From Sporomusa sp. (lineage in GTDB: Bacteria; Bacillota_C; Negativicutes; Sporomusales; Sporomusaceae), in assembly GCA_029256645.1 (NCBI GenBank), contig JAQSXM010000229.1, positions 1 through 7,719 on the forward strand: 7,719 bases of DNA. The letters are read 5' to 3'. The position numbers were made by a program, and so were the translations under genes. This document shows, piece after piece, positions 1-6,583 of the stretch; the first letter of the stretch is position 1; each line of letters starts with the position of its first letter. The notes beneath the pieces were generated by a model. That model saw only the letters and a program-made list of their open reading frames with translations. It made no database searches and had not been told where the DNA came from.

Positions 1-527
1 CGTGTCTCCGGTGTGGTGCTCAGAATCTTCTCAATATCCTCGACAAAGCCCATATTGAGCATTTCGTCGGCCTCATCCAGAACCACCATTTTGATGTCGT
101 TAAGCCTGATTGTACGACGGTCCATGTGATCCATCAGGCGACCTGGTGTTGCGACAATAATGTGTGGTCTTCTTTGCAATGCTTTCATCTGGCGTTGAAT
201 ATCCTGGCCGCCATAGATGGGAAGAGCACGAATGTTTGAGAATTGACCAAGTTTATTCAGTTCTTCAGCAACCTGAATGGCTAGTTCCCGGGTTGGGGTC
301 AACACGATGCCCTGAATGGCACCAATGCTGTCTTTTAGGTTTTGTAATAAGGGGATACCAAACGCGGCTGTCTTACCTGTGCCTGTCTGTGCCTGTCCGA
401 CTAAATCCCTGCCTTCGAGCAATGTGGGAATAGCCTGTTCTTGTATTGGGGTCGGTTCTTCAAAGCCCATATCACTAAGAGCCCGAATTATCAAATCACT
501 AATTCCTAGCTCTTTGAATTTTTCCAA
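1..527 (-). CDS. cshA: DEAD-box ATP-dependent RNA helicase, N-terminal part (cut by left edge)
   Basis: This encodes the first RecA-like domain of an ATP-dependent RNA helicase, which unwinds RNA in cold adaptation, ribosome assembly and mRNA decay. About 175 residues are present. The visible motifs, in order, are the Q motif (Phe4 to Gln29, with GFEEPTPIQ), motif I AQTGTGKT (46-53), motif Ia PTRELA (78-83), the YGGQD stretch near 105-109, motif Ib TPGR (127-130) and motif II DEAD (151-154). The second RecA domain and any C-terminal RNA-binding tail lie beyond position 1. The start is TTG at 527, chosen because AAAGGAGG lies at 537-544 with a 9-base gap and the Q motif begins at residue 4; no ATG fits. 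The YGGQDIQRQ and [11 protein letters not shown] stretches resemble Bacillus CshA as I remember it, so the symbol is by resemblance; other DeaD-type paralogues remain possible. The gene is transcribed away from the chemotaxis locus and is probably unrelated to it. Confidence 0.93.
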   Translation of the reverse strand, partial: MEKFKELGISDLIIRALSDMGFEEPTPIQEQAIPTLLEGRDLVGQAQTGTGKTAAFGIPLLQNLKDSIGAIQGIVLTPTRELAIQVAEELNKLGQFSNIRALPIYGGQDIQRQMKALQRRPHIIVATPGRLMDHMDRRTIRLNDIKMVVLDEADEMLNMGFVEDIEKILSTTPET

Positions 528-622
528 TGAATGTTGCCTCCTTTGTGTTCCTGTCTTTTTACATAGTATCGCCACTAGATTATATATTGTATACGCTGGG
601 GAGCGTGCTAAAATAGTCTATT

Positions 623-651
623 TAAACAGGATGGCATTACTATGTTATAAT
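623..651 (+). promoter_or_regulatory. Candidate sigma-A promoter with extended -10, reading toward the MCP
   Basis: TAAACA (623-628, four of six matches to TTGACA) is separated by exactly 17 bases from a perfect TATAAT (646-651), which is preceded by TGT to give the extended -10 form TGnTATAAT. A transcript would start near 658 and carry a leader of about 320 bases into the MCP gene. This may be a second, constitutive promoter for the MCP or the promoter of a small RNA. It has not been tested. Confidence 0.45.
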
Positions 652-676
652 GGGTAAAGCCCTACCTGTGATTAAG

Positions 677-729
677 TAACTATACCCTGAAAAATAATTA
701 TAGCATTATATTCCAGAAAAGTATAGTTA
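677..729. repeat. 9-base inverted repeat with a 35-base spacer
   Basis: TAACTATAC (677-685) and its exact reverse complement GTATAGTTA (721-729) flank 35 AT-rich bases, which contain a smaller ATAAT/ATTAT pairing. It could be a pair of protein half-sites or a weak RNA stem in the leader of the upstream promoter. It has no U-tract and is not a terminator. Confidence 0.35.
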
Positions 730-800
730 TATTTGATGGAGTTATTGTCAGGCTGGCTGGCTTTATTTCTGGATAAGTAACAAATATTGTAGGATTATGG

Positions 801-819
801 CATTATTTGGACAATAATG
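801..819. promoter_or_regulatory. Candidate upstream activator site: dyad CATTATT-N5-AATAATG
   Basis: CATTATT (801-807) and AATAATG (813-819) form a perfect 7+7 dyad around TGGAC. The centre lies about 132 bases upstream of the start site predicted from the sigma-54 promoter, a normal distance for an NtrC-type enhancer. A related dyad, CATTA-N8-TAATG, lies at 635-652, and the nonamer ATGGCATTA occurs at both places (631-639 and 797-805). Binding by the neighbouring response regulator is inference. Confidence 0.35.
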
Positions 820-914
820 TGCATCTTTGTATACTTAGTTGGAGAATTTTGTCGACGAAATAACAGATCAAAGTTAATTGAGGCAAAAAAAGGCCATAAT
901 CTCGTCAGTGATCT

Positions 915-931
915 TTGGCATAGATCTTGCT
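915..931 (+). promoter_or_regulatory. Sigma-54 (RpoN) -24/-12 promoter of the MCP gene
   Basis: TTGGCATAGATCTTGCT fits the sigma-54 consensus YTGGCACGrNNNTTGCW at all the strongly conserved positions: TTGGCA around -24, TTGC around -12, and exactly 10 bases between the invariant GG (917-918) and GC (929-930). The predicted start site is near 942, about 35 bases before the MCP start codon. An A7 tract at 885-891 between this site and the upstream dyad could help bend the DNA. Sigma-54 promoters need an AAA+ activator, and one is encoded at 2660-4126. Confidence 0.82.
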
Positions 932-966
932 TAATAAATGTTAACATGTGCAGTTGAAATTATTAT

Positions 967-971
967 GGAGG
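967..971 (+). promoter_or_regulatory. Ribosome binding site that fixes the MCP start at 977
   Basis: GGAGG lies 5 bases before the ATG at 977. The in-frame ATG codons at 938 and 965 are less likely. The one at 938 has no Shine-Dalgarno sequence and lies upstream of the predicted sigma-54 start site, and the one at 965 overlaps the GGAGG itself. Confidence 0.7.
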
Positions 972-976
972 TTATT

Positions 977-1858
977 ATGAAACTAAAAATTGGAACTAAA
1001 ATTGGCGTCGGATTTGGTATTGTGATGGTACTTATTGCTGTGAATGTTCTCTATTCTGTATCTGTGCTGTCAGGCATAGCCAGTAACGCCGAGATTGTCG
1101 AGTCAGCAAATCAGCGGCTCTCGTACGGTAGCAATATTGCATACCAGTATCAGAAGGCTGTTGTTACGATCCGTACATATGTTGCCTTCGGCGATCCTAC
1201 GGTGGCAGATAAGGTAGAAGCTGAGCTGAAAGAAACGATTCGTCTTGAAACTGAACTTCTAAAAATCACCCAGACGGATAAACGAACTGAAATCGAGCAA
1301 ATGCTTGCCAACTCCCAAAAGTACAGCAATATTATTCTTAATGACTATATGCCTTTGGCCAGGCTGTATCACCAGGAGATTGCCGCAGGTAATTATGGTA
1401 AAGCACAGGAACAAAAGGCCCGGCTTAACGAGGTTGCCAAGGTTGTTGTGCCGTTGTCGGTAGACGTGGATAAAATCCTGAAAGCTGTTGCCAATGACAA
1501 TGAGAAAATTGTGGCTGATAACCTGCATTATACTTCAACCTCAGCTCACGATACTAAATCAATATCTATGATTGTAGGGGCCATAGCCCTGATACTGGGG
1601 GGCGTATTAAGTGTGGTCTTAACACTAATGGTTAAAAAGCCGGTTGTGCAACTGGCTGCCGTCACCGAAAAATACGCTCAGGGTGATCTGAGACCTGTCG
1701 CTGACGTTACTTCCCAATATAGCCCGTTCAGCAGAACAAGTCGCGGCTGCCTCAGAGGAATTGACAGCCAGCGCCGAGGAGTCGGCGCTGGCTGCAACAC
1801 AGGTTGCCGGTGTTATTGCCGATATTGCGCAAGGCACCGAGAATCAAGCCCGGGCTAG
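977..1858 (+). CDS. MCP N-terminal fragment: sensor, two membrane segments, half HAMP
   Basis: This is the part that would actually be translated from the ribosome binding site, about 293 residues. After a short basic N-terminus comes TM1 (about 9-31), then a periplasmic stretch of about 165 residues. That stretch is predicted helical and rich in Glu, Lys and Gln, like the four-helix-bundle sensors of MCPs. TM2 follows (about 197-219), then a HAMP first helix starting KKPVVQL and running through [12 protein letters not shown] to residue 247. The ligand cannot be inferred. From residue 248 to the stop at 1856-1858 the protein is out of frame: an Arg/Cys/Gly-rich tail of about 46 residues unlike any MCP. 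The product would sit in the membrane without a signalling domain. The start at 977 follows the GGAGG at 967-971; starts at 938 or 965 would add 13 or 4 residues. Confidence 0.7.
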   Translation: MKLKIGTKIGVGFGIVMVLIAVNVLYSVSVLSGIASNAEIVESANQRLSYGSNIAYQYQKAVVTIRTYVAFGDPTVADKVEAELKETIRLETELLKITQTDKRTEIEQMLANSQKYSNIILNDYMPLARLYHQEIAAGNYGKAQEQKARLNEVAKVVVPLSVDVDKILKAVANDNEKIVADNLHYTSTSAHDTKSISMIVGAIALILGGVLSVVLTLMVKKPVVQLAAVTEKYAQGDLRPVADVTSQYSPFSRTSRGCLRGIDSQRRGVGAGCNTGCRCYCRYCARHRESSPG

Positions 1859-2633
1859 CAATGAAACAACACTGGCTATTGAGCAGATGGCAGCAGGCAT
1901 CAAACAGATTGCGGTTAGTGCTGTAGGTGTAGTTGGAATGGCCGATAAGGCAGCAGCCGCTGCCAGCGGCGGTGAGAAGTCGGTTGCTACCGCTGTTACG
2001 CAAATGGATAGTATTGAAAAAACTGTAAATGAGTCCGCGCGGGTCGTCACGAAGTTAGGAGAACGGTCAAAAGAGATTGGTCAAATCGTTGATACAATCT
2101 CCGGGATTGCAGGTCAGACTAACTTGTTGGCTCTTAATGCTGCCATCGAAGCGGCGCGTGCTGGTGAGCAAGGACGGGGATTTGCTGTCGTTGCTGAAGA
2201 GGTTCGTAAGCTGGCCGAGCAATCGCAGACTGCTGCCAAACAAATAGCAGACCTTATTGCGGAAATCCAAGGCGATACAGATAAAGCCGTTTTTGCTATG
2301 AGTGAGGGAACACGTGAAGTAAGGTCCGGGTCCCAGATTGTTAATACTACAGGTGAGAGTTTTAACGAGATCATGGCTTTGATTACAGCGGTATCATCAG
2401 AGGTCAGGGAGATTTCCGGGTCAATTCAGCAGATGGCTGCCGGCAGTACTCAGATTGTAAGTTCTGCTAAGGATATTGAAGGGATCTGTAAGAATACGGC
2501 TGGACAAACGCAAACAGTCTCAGCAGCAACACAAGAGCAATCAGCATCTATGCAAGAGATTGCGGCTTCCAGTCAGAGTCTGGCCAAGCTTGCTGAAGGA
2601 CTTCAAGGGGCTATTAGTAGATTTAAGCTATAA
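1761..2633 (+). CDS. MCP C-terminal fragment: cytoplasmic signalling hairpin (out of frame with its N-terminal half)
   Basis: The frame is open from 1692, and MCP-like sequence begins at about 1716; 1761 is only its first TTG. The hairpin tip is canonical ([20 protein letters not shown], then [20 protein letters not shown]), the region that binds CheA and CheW. About 157 residues follow the tip, which fits the long 44-heptad class of MCPs. Methylation-type motifs [10 protein letters not shown] (from about 1746) and [10 protein letters not shown] (near 2520-2550) match the CheR/CheB consensus with paired Glu/Gln between small residues. No CheR-tethering pentapeptide ends the protein (it ends SRFKL). 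Translation on its own is doubtful, because AGAGGA sits almost directly against the TTG. This is therefore best treated as the detached half of the broken receptor. It ends 26 bases before the convergent regulator gene. Confidence 0.7.
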   Translation: MTASAEESALAATQVAGVIADIAQGTENQARASNETTLAIEQMAAGIKQIAVSAVGVVGMADKAAAAASGGEKSVATAVTQMDSIEKTVNESARVVTKLGERSKEIGQIVDTISGIAGQTNLLALNAAIEAARAGEQGRGFAVVAEEVRKLAEQSQTAAKQIADLIAEIQGDTDKAVFAMSEGTREVRSGSQIVNTTGESFNEIMALITAVSSEVREISGSIQQMAAGSTQIVSSAKDIEGICKNTAGQTQTVSAATQEQSASMQEIAASSQSLAKLAEGLQGAISRFKL

Positions 2634-2659
2634 TTTAAATGAAGAAGTGGTTGGCAAAA

Positions 2660-4126
2660 TCAGCGTGGGACAATTTCACTGATCTTGCCGGCTCTGTAGG
2701 ATAATGATCTGCGTGATAACCCCAGATAGGTGGCGGTTGCCGACTTATTTCCACCGTGCATTTTTAAAGCAGCACATATAATTTTATCAACATATGCATT
2801 TAAACTAAAGGGAGCAGCCGGTAATGCCAGCGGAGCATCTAAAGCTAGCATTACCAGCTGTTGCTGAGGTTGTACCGGGTAACTGCAGCCTGAAGCAATG
2901 TTGAGATGTTCAGCTTGGAGTTCAGGGTGATTGAACATAAAAACAGACCATTCAATTGCATTTTTCAACTCACGGACATTCCCGGGCCAGGAGTGGCTAA
3001 GCAATGTTCGTGCGGCCTCATTTGATATGCTGACAAATTTTTTTTCTTTCTGTGTTGAAAAGTGGTGTAAGAACATTTCTGCCAGCGGTATGATACATTC
3101 CGGCTGATGGCGTAATGGTGGCAGGAAGATTTGTCCCACATTAAGGCGATAATATAGATCGCGGCGGAATCTCCCGTCCTCGACAGCTTTGTTCAGGCTG
3201 CTGTTCGTGGCACAAATAACACGGACGTCTGATTTGATTTTTTTTAGACCGCCTACCCGGTAAAATTCCTTTTCCTGCAGCACCCGTAGTAACTTAGCCT
3301 GTATTTCAGGGGGCATTTCGCTGATTTCATCTAAAAATAGTGTACCCCCTGCAGCGATATCCAGCTTACCCTTTTGACCACGTACGAGGCCGCCGGTAAA
3401 GGAACCGGCCTCATAGCCAAATAATTCACTTTCAAATAACATCGGTGTCAGGGCGGCGCAGTTGATATCGATAAACGGTGCGGCTACCGCAAAATCGGCG
3501 TAATGGATCCGTTTGGCGATCAGTTCCTTGCCTGTTCCTGTTTCGCCCTGGATAAGAACAGGGATAGATCGGTCTTGATGATACTGTGTAGCCTGCCTGT
3601 AGATATCTTGCATTGCCTCGCTAAAGATACCAATTTCGCCGATACCTTCGGCTTTAGCGGCCAGTTTTCTTAACCGGCAAATTTCGTTGGCTGTTTCCAG
3701 GGTTTCGGCACGTACCTCTTGCTCAAAATAATCGGTAAGGCGATGATTCTCCCGCAATAAGCCCTGGTGCTCGGCTACTTTTTCAGTGACAATTACCAGT
3801 TCCTGAAGGTTTATGGGCTTTAATAAATAATCAAAGGCCCCCATGCGCAGGGCATCGATGGCTGATTCCATTGTACCGTGTCCGGTAAACAACACGACAT
3901 CTGTATAGGCTGCACCTGGTGAAGACTTAACCTGCTTTAATAAATCAACACCAGACATCTTTGGCATGCGGATATCGGTCAAAATCATAGGGAAGCTTCC
4001 TGCTGAATAGGTGGACAATGCTTCTTCGCCATTACAGCATTCTGTTACCTGATAGCCTAGTTTGTAAAGAAAATTCCCAACAGAGATACGGTTGTCAGCA
4101 TCGTCATCGACAAGTAGAATTTTCAA
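2660..4126 (-). CDS. NtrC-family sigma-54-dependent response regulator
   Basis: This 488-residue cytoplasmic regulator activates sigma-54 RNA polymerase from an upstream site when phosphorylated. The receiver domain (1-120) has the acidic cluster Asp7-Asp9, phosphoacceptor Asp51, Thr81 and Lys103. A helical linker (about 120-160) leads to the AAA+ domain, with Walker A GETGTGKE (194-201), the sigma-54-contacting loop GSFTGG (241-246), Walker B GTLFLDE (261-267), a sensor-I/arginine-finger region with RRDLYYRLN, and sensor [10 protein letters not shown]. The last 40 residues form a Fis-type helix-turn-helix ([20 protein letters not shown]). The start is TTG at 4126, with AAGGAGGA 6 bases upstream; the receiver domain begins immediately. 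The loop differs from the usual GAFTGA at two positions. No partner kinase gene is adjacent. It converges on the MCP, which carries a sigma-54 promoter, and diverges from the hydrogenase-like sensor, so both are plausible targets or partners. Confidence 0.95.
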   Translation of the reverse strand: MKILLVDDDADNRISVGNFLYKLGYQVTECCNGEEALSTYSAGSFPMILTDIRMPKMSGVDLLKQVKSSPGAAYTDVVLFTGHGTMESAIDALRMGAFDYLLKPINLQELVIVTEKVAEHQGLLRENHRLTDYFEQEVRAETLETANEICRLRKLAAKAEGIGEIGIFSEAMQDIYRQATQYHQDRSIPVLIQGETGTGKELIAKRIHYADFAVAAPFIDINCAALTPMLFESELFGYEAGSFTGGLVRGQKGKLDIAAGGTLFLDEISEMPPEIQAKLLRVLQEKEFYRVGGLKKIKSDVRVICATNSSLNKAVEDGRFRRDLYYRLNVGQIFLPPLRHQPECIIPLAEMFLHHFSTQKEKKFVSISNEAARTLLSHSWPGNVRELKNAIEWSVFMFNHPELQAEHLNIASGCSYPVQPQQQLVMLALDAPLALPAAPFSLNAYVDKIICAALKMHGGNKSATATYLGLSRRSLSYRAGKISEIVPR

Positions 4127-4451
4127 AGACTGTCCTCCTTACTGTTTTATTTGATGCGAAATGTTGCCAGCTCAAATGATAGTTATTGAAAATACTGACT
4201 AGCACATAATATAGAAAATTCTAACAAAGTATCTTTGATTCCCTTATTCGACATTTTTCCTTATGAATCCTTGGAAAGATAGCAGTTATCCTAAATACTC
4301 AGTAGCTCCACTGAAATAAATAACCAGATTATGTAATATTAGTAGATATCAAGCAGGAAATTGACATAAATTAGCGAAATCTATCGGCTATGTGATAAGA
4401 TGAACTTATGTATTTATATTATTAATTAGCTTTGTATTGGGGGGGAGAAGC
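4127..4451. other. Divergent intergenic region between the regulator and the sensory hydrogenase
   Basis: These 325 AT-rich bases hold no gene. A perfect TTGACA lies at 4361-4366 on the plus strand, but there is no acceptable -10 at 16-18 bases; the best at 15 bases is TATCGG. Transcription of the hydrogenase gene may therefore need an activator or start elsewhere. I found no GG-N10-GC sigma-54 signature with good flanks on either strand. CCTTAT occurs twice, 17 bases apart (4242 and 4259), and GATA-N5-TATC lies near 4279-4291. Neither is strong evidence of an operator. Confidence 0.5.
4439..4447 (+). promoter_or_regulatory. G-run ribosome binding site of the sensory hydrogenase gene
   Basis: Seven consecutive G (4439-4445) followed by AG give a GGAG core 4 bases before the ATG at 4452. 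It favours the ATG over the in-frame TTG at 4437, which lies inside or before the Shine-Dalgarno sequence. A homopolymer of this length is a possible slippage site. Confidence 0.6.
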
Positions 4452-6359
4452 ATGTCAGAGATACTACTGACTTGTGAAGAAAAATGCGCTGGTTGTAACA
4501 AATGTATCGCTAAATGCCCGGTTAATGCCAATATCGCTTATGCTGTTGGCGGGCAGAATAAGGTAAAGGTTGATCAAGCTAAGTGTATTCATTGTGGGGA
4601 ATGTATTGATGTCTGTGATCATCAAGCCCGGGACTTCGCTGACGATACAGAAAGGTTTTTTCAAGACCTTAAGCAGGGTGTCAGGATCTCGGTAGTCGCT
4701 GCGCCGGCCGTTCGGTTCAACTTCGAGTATAGGAGGTTGTTTGGTTATCTAAAGTCGGCCGGGGTAAACATAATATATGACGTGTCTTTTGGTGCCGATA
4801 TTACTACCTGGGCTTATTTAAAGGCAATCAAAGAATATAGTCTGGATTCGATTATTGCTCAACCCTGTCCGGCGATTGTCAATTATGTTGAAAAGTACAA
4901 ACCGGAATTAATCCCCCGGCTTGCCCCGATCCATAGCCCTGTGATGTGTACTGCGGTATATCTCAAAAAATATGCCGGGATTGAAGATAAGCTTGCCTTT
5001 TTGTCACCCTGTATTGGCAAGCTTGATGAGATAAATGAAACAACTACTCAGGGGTTAATCGATTATAATGTTACCTATCAAAAATTAGGTGAGTATCTTA
5101 AGCGCAACCAGATTGTATTGTCACAGTATCAAGACACGGATTTTGATGGCGTCAGCTGTGGAATAGGCCTTACCTTCAGCCGTCCCGGCGGATTACGGGA
5201 AAATGTTGAGCATCATACCCGTGGAAGCAGCGTCTGGATCAGGCAGGTCGAAGGGCCGCAGCATGCTTATCACTATCTTGAGGAATATGCCGAAAGAATG
5301 AAGGCCGGCAAGAAGCTGCCATTACTTGTTGACATCCTCAATTGTTCCTATGGCTGCAACAAGGGAACAGGTACAACAAAGGCTCTCTCTATTGATGATA
5401 TTGACTATCTTATGAATGATTTGAAAGCCGATAAGGTTAAAGAACAGAGTAAAAAGGGGTTTTATAAAAAGGTTTACGCATTATTTGCAAGGTTTGATAA
5501 AGAGCTCAGGCTTAGTGATTTTTCCCGGAGGTATCAGGATGAATCAGGCACTGTCAAGGTGCTGGACTCATCAGACGCGGTTCTTGCGCCGGTATTTACA
5601 AAGCTGCATAAAACGACTGAGGAGTCACGCAACATAAATTGTTATGCCTGTGGTTTTGGTAATTGCCGGAATTTCGCGCAGGCAGTTGTTAACGGGTTTA
5701 ACCATCCGGATAACTGTATTGACTATAATCGTCATGAATTAGCCTTGGAACACCAGGCCACAGTCGAAAAAACCCAGGAGATCGAAGCCATGATGGCCGA
5801 AGTGAAGGCGTTAAGTGAGGCGAGGTCTGCGGCTGCCAACAAGCTTGAAGAACGGGTTAAAGACATAAACAGCGCTATTCAGGAGGTATCTCTCGGCAGC
5901 AGTGATAATGCCAAGAGTATTGAAACAATCAACCTGGATGTCCTGTCCTTGCTCCAGACTGCCAATGAGCTCAGGGATAGTGTGCGTCAGGTGGAAGCTA
6001 AGCTGCAGGACTTTACCTCTGCCTCTGATGAGATTGTCGGTATCGCCGGCCAAACTAATCTGCTGTCACTTAATGCAACCATTGAAGCTGCCCGGGCCGG
6101 GGAGCATGGCAAAGGGTTTGCTGTGGTTGCCAACGAGGTTCGCCTGCTGGCCGATAAGTCTAAGGATACGGTTGCTTCTACTAAGGCCAGTGTAGACTCA
6201 ATCGCTAAGCAAATCGAAGCCATTCTTAATATATCAAACATCCTTGAAACTAAAATGGATGCAGTAAGCTCGGAAATAACCAGTATTTCAGCGACTATCG
6301 AAGAAGTTACGGCAAAGTGTCAGGAGATCGCAGCAACAGCTGACAGCCTGGTAAAATAG
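4452..6359 (+). CDS. Soluble sensory [FeFe]-hydrogenase fused to an MCP signalling domain
   Basis: This 635-residue protein has no signal peptide or membrane segment. Domains in order: a 2[4Fe-4S] ferredoxin (Cys12, 15, 18, 22 and Cys45, 48, 51, 55); an H-cluster domain (about 77-310) with FGADIT, L1 QPCPAIV (Cys139), L2 SPCIGKLDE (Cys187, Lys190, Glu193) and L3 NCSYGCNKG (Cys298, Cys302); and an extra Fe-S motif Cys397-x2-Cys400-x4-Cys405-x16-Cys422. A helical linker follows, then an MCP hairpin with tip [20 protein letters not shown] (530-549). All four H-cluster ligands are kept. The proton-relay Cys of TSCCP is Pro138 and the bridging-site Met of MPC is Ser185, as expected for a sensor rather than a fast catalyst. 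About 86 residues follow the tip, suggesting a short (24-heptad-like) receptor. Known classifications call this architecture chemotactic/sensory [FeFe] group C2. The likely role is reporting H2 or redox state to CheA/CheW; the ligand is inferred. Maturation would need HydE, HydF and HydG from elsewhere. Confidence 0.93.
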   Translation: MSEILLTCEEKCAGCNKCIAKCPVNANIAYAVGGQNKVKVDQAKCIHCGECIDVCDHQARDFADDTERFFQDLKQGVRISVVAAPAVRFNFEYRRLFGYLKSAGVNIIYDVSFGADITTWAYLKAIKEYSLDSIIAQPCPAIVNYVEKYKPELIPRLAPIHSPVMCTAVYLKKYAGIEDKLAFLSPCIGKLDEINETTTQGLIDYNVTYQKLGEYLKRNQIVLSQYQDTDFDGVSCGIGLTFSRPGGLRENVEHHTRGSSVWIRQVEGPQHAYHYLEEYAERMKAGKKLPLLVDILNCSYGCNKGTGTTKALSIDDIDYLMNDLKADKVKEQSKKGFYKKVYALFARFDKELRLSDFSRRYQDESGTVKVLDSSDAVLAPVFTKLHKTTEESRNINCYACGFGNCRNFAQAVVNGFNHPDNCIDYNRHELALEHQATVEKTQEIEAMMAEVKALSEARSAAANKLEERVKDINSAIQEVSLGSSDNAKSIETINLDVLSLLQTANELRDSVRQVEAKLQDFTSASDEIVGIAGQTNLLSLNATIEAARAGEHGKGFAVVANEVRLLADKSKDTVASTKASVDSIAKQIEAILNISNILETKMDAVSSEITSISATIEEVTAKCQEIAATADSLVK

Positions 6360-6376
6360 AACTAATTACTAAATTG

Positions 6377-6414
6377 ACCGACCGCAGTCCCGGAGGGGAC
6401 TGCGGTCGGTTGTT
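6377..6414. terminator. Strong hairpin terminator, probably bidirectional
   Basis: ACCGACCGCAGTCCC (6377-6391) pairs perfectly with 6396-6410 across the loop GGAG, giving a GC-rich 15-base-pair stem. On the plus strand it lies 17 bases past the hydrogenase stop and is followed by TTGTT, a weak U-tract. On the minus strand it is followed by CAATTTAG and would also end the small gene converging from 6428. Confidence 0.85.
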
Positions 6415-6427
6415 AAGTATTGAAGGC

Positions 6428-6532
6428 CTAACAGCTTGGCGAATCGTTATCGCAGAAGCAGAAAAATAAAAGAATAATAATAATAATTATAATCGAACTC
6501 GAATTGTTTCCTTTGCCAAACCCACAGCTCAT
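6428..6532 (-). CDS. Small Cys/Ile-rich hydrophobic protein, YjcZ-like spore protein candidate
   Basis: This is a 34-residue ORF with ATG at 6532 and TAG at 6428-6430. GAGGGGG (6541-6547) lies 8 bases upstream. The N-terminus is MSCGFGKGNNSSS. It is followed by seven consecutive Ile and LLFFCFC (about 14-27, one membrane-inserting segment) and a polar tail ending DNDSPSC, with four Cys in all. The pattern of a glycine/aromatic head, one hydrophobic stretch and a Cys-containing tail resembles the tiny YjcZ-type proteins of endospore formers. I assign it by layout only. A CATACAAT motif with AC 17 bases upstream fits a sigma-K promoter, which would place expression late in the mother cell. It converges on the hydrogenase gene and shares its terminator. 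The poly-Ile run comes from ATT repeats, so a chance ORF in low-complexity DNA is the alternative. The ribosome binding site and neat ending argue against that. Confidence 0.6.
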   Translation of the reverse strand: MSCGFGKGNNSSSIIIIIIILLFFCFCDNDSPSC

Positions 6533-6583
6533 TGAGTAATCCCCCTCTTAATCTATTACGCTTATACAGCGCTGATTTGTTGC

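Larger units (their letters stand above)
528..976. other. Divergent intergenic regulatory region between the helicase and the MCP
   Basis: These 449 bases hold no convincing gene on either strand. The only in-frame stretches are very short and have no ribosome binding site (for example a 14-codon ORF from about 736). The region is AT-rich. It contains a TATAAT on the minus strand (584 to 579) that could be the helicase -10, although no good -35 lies 16-18 bases upstream of it. It also holds a rightward sigma-A-like promoter near 623-651, two similar dyads (631-652 and 797-819), a 9-base inverted repeat (677-729), an A7 tract at 885-891 and a sigma-54 promoter at 915-931. The density of sites suggests the MCP is heavily regulated. 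Confidence 0.6.
977..2633 (+). pseudogene. Methyl-accepting chemotaxis protein gene, disrupted by an internal deletion and frameshift
   Basis: Read together, the two halves form one transmembrane chemoreceptor: TM1, a periplasmic helical sensor, TM2, HAMP and a cytoplasmic signalling hairpin that controls CheA through CheW. The upstream frame is correct through HAMP residue Gln247 (codon 1715-1717). The downstream frame resumes at about 1716 with [16 protein letters not shown], the usual start of the signalling helix. The HAMP DExG motif and second helix, normally about 20-25 residues between these points, are absent from all frames. A deletion of 3n+2 bases explains both the loss and the shift. 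Without it the protein would be about 575 residues; the remains total about 552. The ordinary conclusion is a dead or truncated receptor. A consensus error or a sub-population variant cannot be excluded. The promoter and ribosome binding site look intact, so the lesion may be recent. Confidence 0.75.

Noticed and set aside
316..657. Plus-strand ORF of 113 codons antisense to the helicase start
   Set aside because: Most of it is the complement of conserved helicase motifs. The rest runs into the AT-rich promoter region.
938..947. Palindrome ATGTTAACAT as an operator at the MCP transcription start
   Set aside because: A 10-base AT-rich palindrome is likely by chance, and it does not match a known repressor site well.
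1711..1740. Programmed ribosomal frameshift in the MCP
   Set aside because: No slippery heptamer or stimulatory stem is evident. A simple slip would not explain the missing HAMP second helix.
2614..2640. ATTTAA/TTAAAT hairpin at the MCP 3' end as a terminator
   Set aside because: The stem is only 6 A/T pairs and no U-tract follows.
4155..4170. Minus-strand sigma-54-like motif (GG-N9-GC) before the regulator gene
   Set aside because: Spacing is one base short of the strict GG-N10-GC, so I do not call it.
4361..4389. Sigma-A promoter for the hydrogenase gene from the perfect TTGACA
   Set aside because: No reasonable -10 at 16-18 bases. Recorded in the intergenic entry rather than as a promoter.
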